Both the position numbers and the translations under genes were made by a program. From Propionibacteriaceae bacterium (GTDB lineage: Bacteria; Actinomycetota; Actinomycetes; Propionibacteriales; Propionibacteriaceae), in NCBI GenBank assembly GCA_031254155.1, contig JAIRVA010000320.1:1-6545 (forward strand): a DNA stretch of 6,545 nucleotides. The letters are read 5' to 3'. The notes beneath the pieces were generated by a model. It did not search any database. It saw only the letters and a program-made list of their open reading frames with translations, and was not told the DNA's origin. Each line of letters starts with the position of its first letter. The first letter of the stretch is position 1. This document shows, piece by piece, positions 5,113 through 6,545 of this stretch.

Positions 5113-6543
5113 ATGACACCCGTGAATGACATCGGTTGGATTGTGGTGGCTCTCCTCGGGGGCATCGTACTCGGGTGGGTGGCCTGTTCGCTCCTGCAGG
5201 CCACCCGCCGGGGTACGGCGGCGGAGCGCCTCCGGGCGGATTCGGCGACGGCCGAGGCGCGGGTCGCGCGGGCGGCGGGCGAGGCGGCGGACGCACGGGC
5301 GGAGGCGGCAGCGGCCCGGGCCGAGTTGGCGCGGGCCGAGACGGAGACCGAACGGGCGCGGTACGAGGTGGCCGATGCGCGGGCTGACACCGCCGAATAC
5401 CAGGCGCTGCTCGCCCGGGCGGAGGCGGCGACCACGAAGGCAGCGGGTGAACGGGATCTCGCCATCAGCGAGGCCGAGGGGTTGCGGCGCGACCGGGAGA
5501 CGCTGGCGAACTCGTTCCGCGCGCTCGCGGACGAGGCCCTGACGAGACAGACCGCGACGGTGGAACAGTCCGCCGCCCAACGCCTGGCGGCCACGGAACA
5601 AGTGTTGACGCCGCTACGGGGCAGCCTGGAGAAGCTCGAGGCCCGGCTGACCGGGATCGAGAAGGAGCGCGCCGGGTTGTCGGCGGAGATGGTGACCCAG
5701 GTCCGCCACGTCCAGGCGACGGGTGAGATCCTGCGGCGGGAGACGTCTGCCCTTGTCACAGCGCTGCGGAAGCCAACGGTCCGCGGGGCGTGGGGTGAGT
5801 TGCAGCTCAAACGGGTCGTCGAACTGGCCGGCATGGTCGACCACTGCGACTTCGTCACGCAGGAGTCGGCGGCGAACGAGACCGGCGGGATCCGGCCCGA
5901 CCTGAAGGTCAACCTGGCGGGCGGGCGGTTCGTGTACGTGGATGCGAAGGCGCCGTTCGAGGGGTACCTCGACGCCCAGGCCGCCGCCACCGACGACGAG
6001 CGGGCGCGGGGTCTCGCCACCTTCGCGCGCCGGGTCCGCACCCACGTCGACCTGCTCGCGGCCAAGACCTACTGGAAGGCCGATCCCGCAACCCCCGAGT
6101 TCGTCGTCCTGTTCTTGCCCACCGAGGTGTGGCTCATGACGGCCCTCGCGGAGACCCCCGACCTCGTCGAGTACGCCGCCACGAAGAACGTCATGCTCGC
6201 CACCCCGACGACCCTGATCACGCTGCTGCGGGCGGTGGCGTACGGCTGGGACCAGGCCCAGTTCACCCAGTCGGCCCGCGAGGTGTGGCAGTTGGGCCGG
6301 GAGTTGTACGAGCGGCTGGGCAAGCTGGGCAGCCACTTCGACCGGTTGGGCCGGGCGCTGGAGACGTCGGTACGGTCGTACAACGACGCCGTCGGGTCGT
6401 TGGAGGGGCGCGTCTTGGTGTCGGCCCGCCGGTTCCGCGACCTCAGGGTGACCGCGGAGGAGTTGGCAGCGGTGGTACCCATCACCACGGCGGGCCGGCC
6501 CCTGACGGCGGAGGAGTTGGTGACCAACGAATCTTTCGCCTAG
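5113..6543 (+). CDS. rmuC: RmuC family protein (DNA recombination protein RmuC)
   Basis: RmuC proteins are linked to limiting inversions and rearrangements at DNA repeats; the core domain resembles PD-(D/E)xK nucleases, but the biochemical activity is poorly known. From this start the protein has 476 residues. A single N-terminal membrane anchor spans about residues 6-25 (IGWIVVALLGGIVLGWVAC). A long Ala/Arg/Glu-rich coiled coil runs to about residue 205. The RmuC domain follows, with RGAWGELQLKRVVELAGM (from 224), RPDLKV (261) and VDAKAPFEGYLDA (276-288); Asp262 and the Asp-x-Lys of VDAK are the nuclease-like residues. Length is normal for the family. In-frame starts are TTG 5044, ATG 5092, ATG 5113 and GTG 5122; none has a Shine-Dalgarno. 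ATG 5113 or GTG 5122 puts the anchor at the extreme N-terminus, as usual. The gene is complete and divergent from the QueG-like gene. Confidence 0.9.
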   Translation: MTPVNDIGWIVVALLGGIVLGWVACSLLQATRRGTAAERLRADSATAEARVARAAGEAADARAEAAAARAELARAETETERARYEVADARADTAEYQALLARAEAATTKAAGERDLAISEAEGLRRDRETLANSFRALADEALTRQTATVEQSAAQRLAATEQVLTPLRGSLEKLEARLTGIEKERAGLSAEMVTQVRHVQATGEILRRETSALVTALRKPTVRGAWGELQLKRVVELAGMVDHCDFVTQESAANETGGIRPDLKVNLAGGRFVYVDAKAPFEGYLDAQAAATDDERARGLATFARRVRTHVDLLAAKTYWKADPATPEFVVLFLPTEVWLMTALAETPDLVEYAATKNVMLATPTTLITLLRAVAYGWDQAQFTQSAREVWQLGRELYERLGKLGSHFDRLGRALETSVRSYNDAVGSLEGRVLVSARRFRDLRVTAEELAAVVPITTAGRPLTAEELVTNESFA

Positions 6544-6545
6544 TA

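Noticed and set aside
4284..5129. 281-aa plus-strand frame opposite the QueG-like gene
   Set aside because: It has no motif and biased composition, while the minus strand shows GWIGK and eight ordered cysteines.
5220..5460. GC-rich, repeat-like DNA in the 5' part of rmuC
   Set aside because: The repetitiveness comes from Ala/Arg/Glu codons of the coiled coil normal for RmuC; no separate DNA repeat unit is evident.
4516..5601. 361-aa minus-strand frame spanning part of the QueG-like gene and rmuC
   Set aside because: It crosses two well-supported genes in the wrong frames and is R/G/P-rich; it is a shadow.

Overview
The window looks like chromosomal DNA from a high-GC actinobacterium (Actinomycetota). 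GC is high throughout, third codon positions are strongly G/C, GTG starts are used, and three of the five starts lack a clear ribosome binding site. An anaerobic or facultative lifestyle is suggested by the CoA-dependent catabolic genes, a small protein with two predicted 4Fe-4S clusters, and a membrane-spanning LuxR regulator of the kind common in Coriobacteriia such as Eggerthella. The exact lineage (Coriobacteriia, Propionibacteriales or another) cannot be settled from the sequence.

Positions 1-2608 hold the end of a tightly packed operon on the + strand. It contains the C-terminal third of a CaiC-like acyl-CoA synthetase (cut by the window start), a double-hotdog MaoC/hydratase-2 family enoyl-CoA hydratase (start and stop overlap as ATGA), and a 12-segment MFS transporter closely resembling E. 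coli YaaU (4-nt gap). In E. coli, yaaU lies beside the caiTABCDE and fixABCX genes for carnitine metabolism, so the pairing here of a CaiC-like ligase with a YaaU-like transporter is informative. The likely logic is uptake of a small carboxylate, possibly a betaine or carnitine-like compound, then CoA activation, then reversible hydration or dehydration of the CoA ester. The substrate is not proven.

Positions 2609-2815 are a 207-bp gap with nested inverted repeats and a good -10 hexamer. It is followed by a 474-aa regulator (2816-4240) made of about 12 membrane segments fused to a C-terminal LuxR-type helix-turn-helix. This is the probable sensor and regulator of the operon: a membrane domain could sense the substrate directly while the HTH acts on the operon promoter, on its own promoter, or on both.

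Positions 4241-4322 are a short convergent gap with a small palindrome. Positions 4323-5018 (- strand) encode a short QueG-like protein with two predicted 4Fe-4S clusters. A divergent gap of about 100 bp separates it from rmuC (+ strand, complete, ending 2 nt before the window end), which encodes a membrane-anchored coiled-coil protein with a nuclease-like RmuC domain. These last two genes look like ordinary chromosomal neighbours unrelated to the catabolic operon. No RNA genes, mobile elements or CRISPR arrays were seen.
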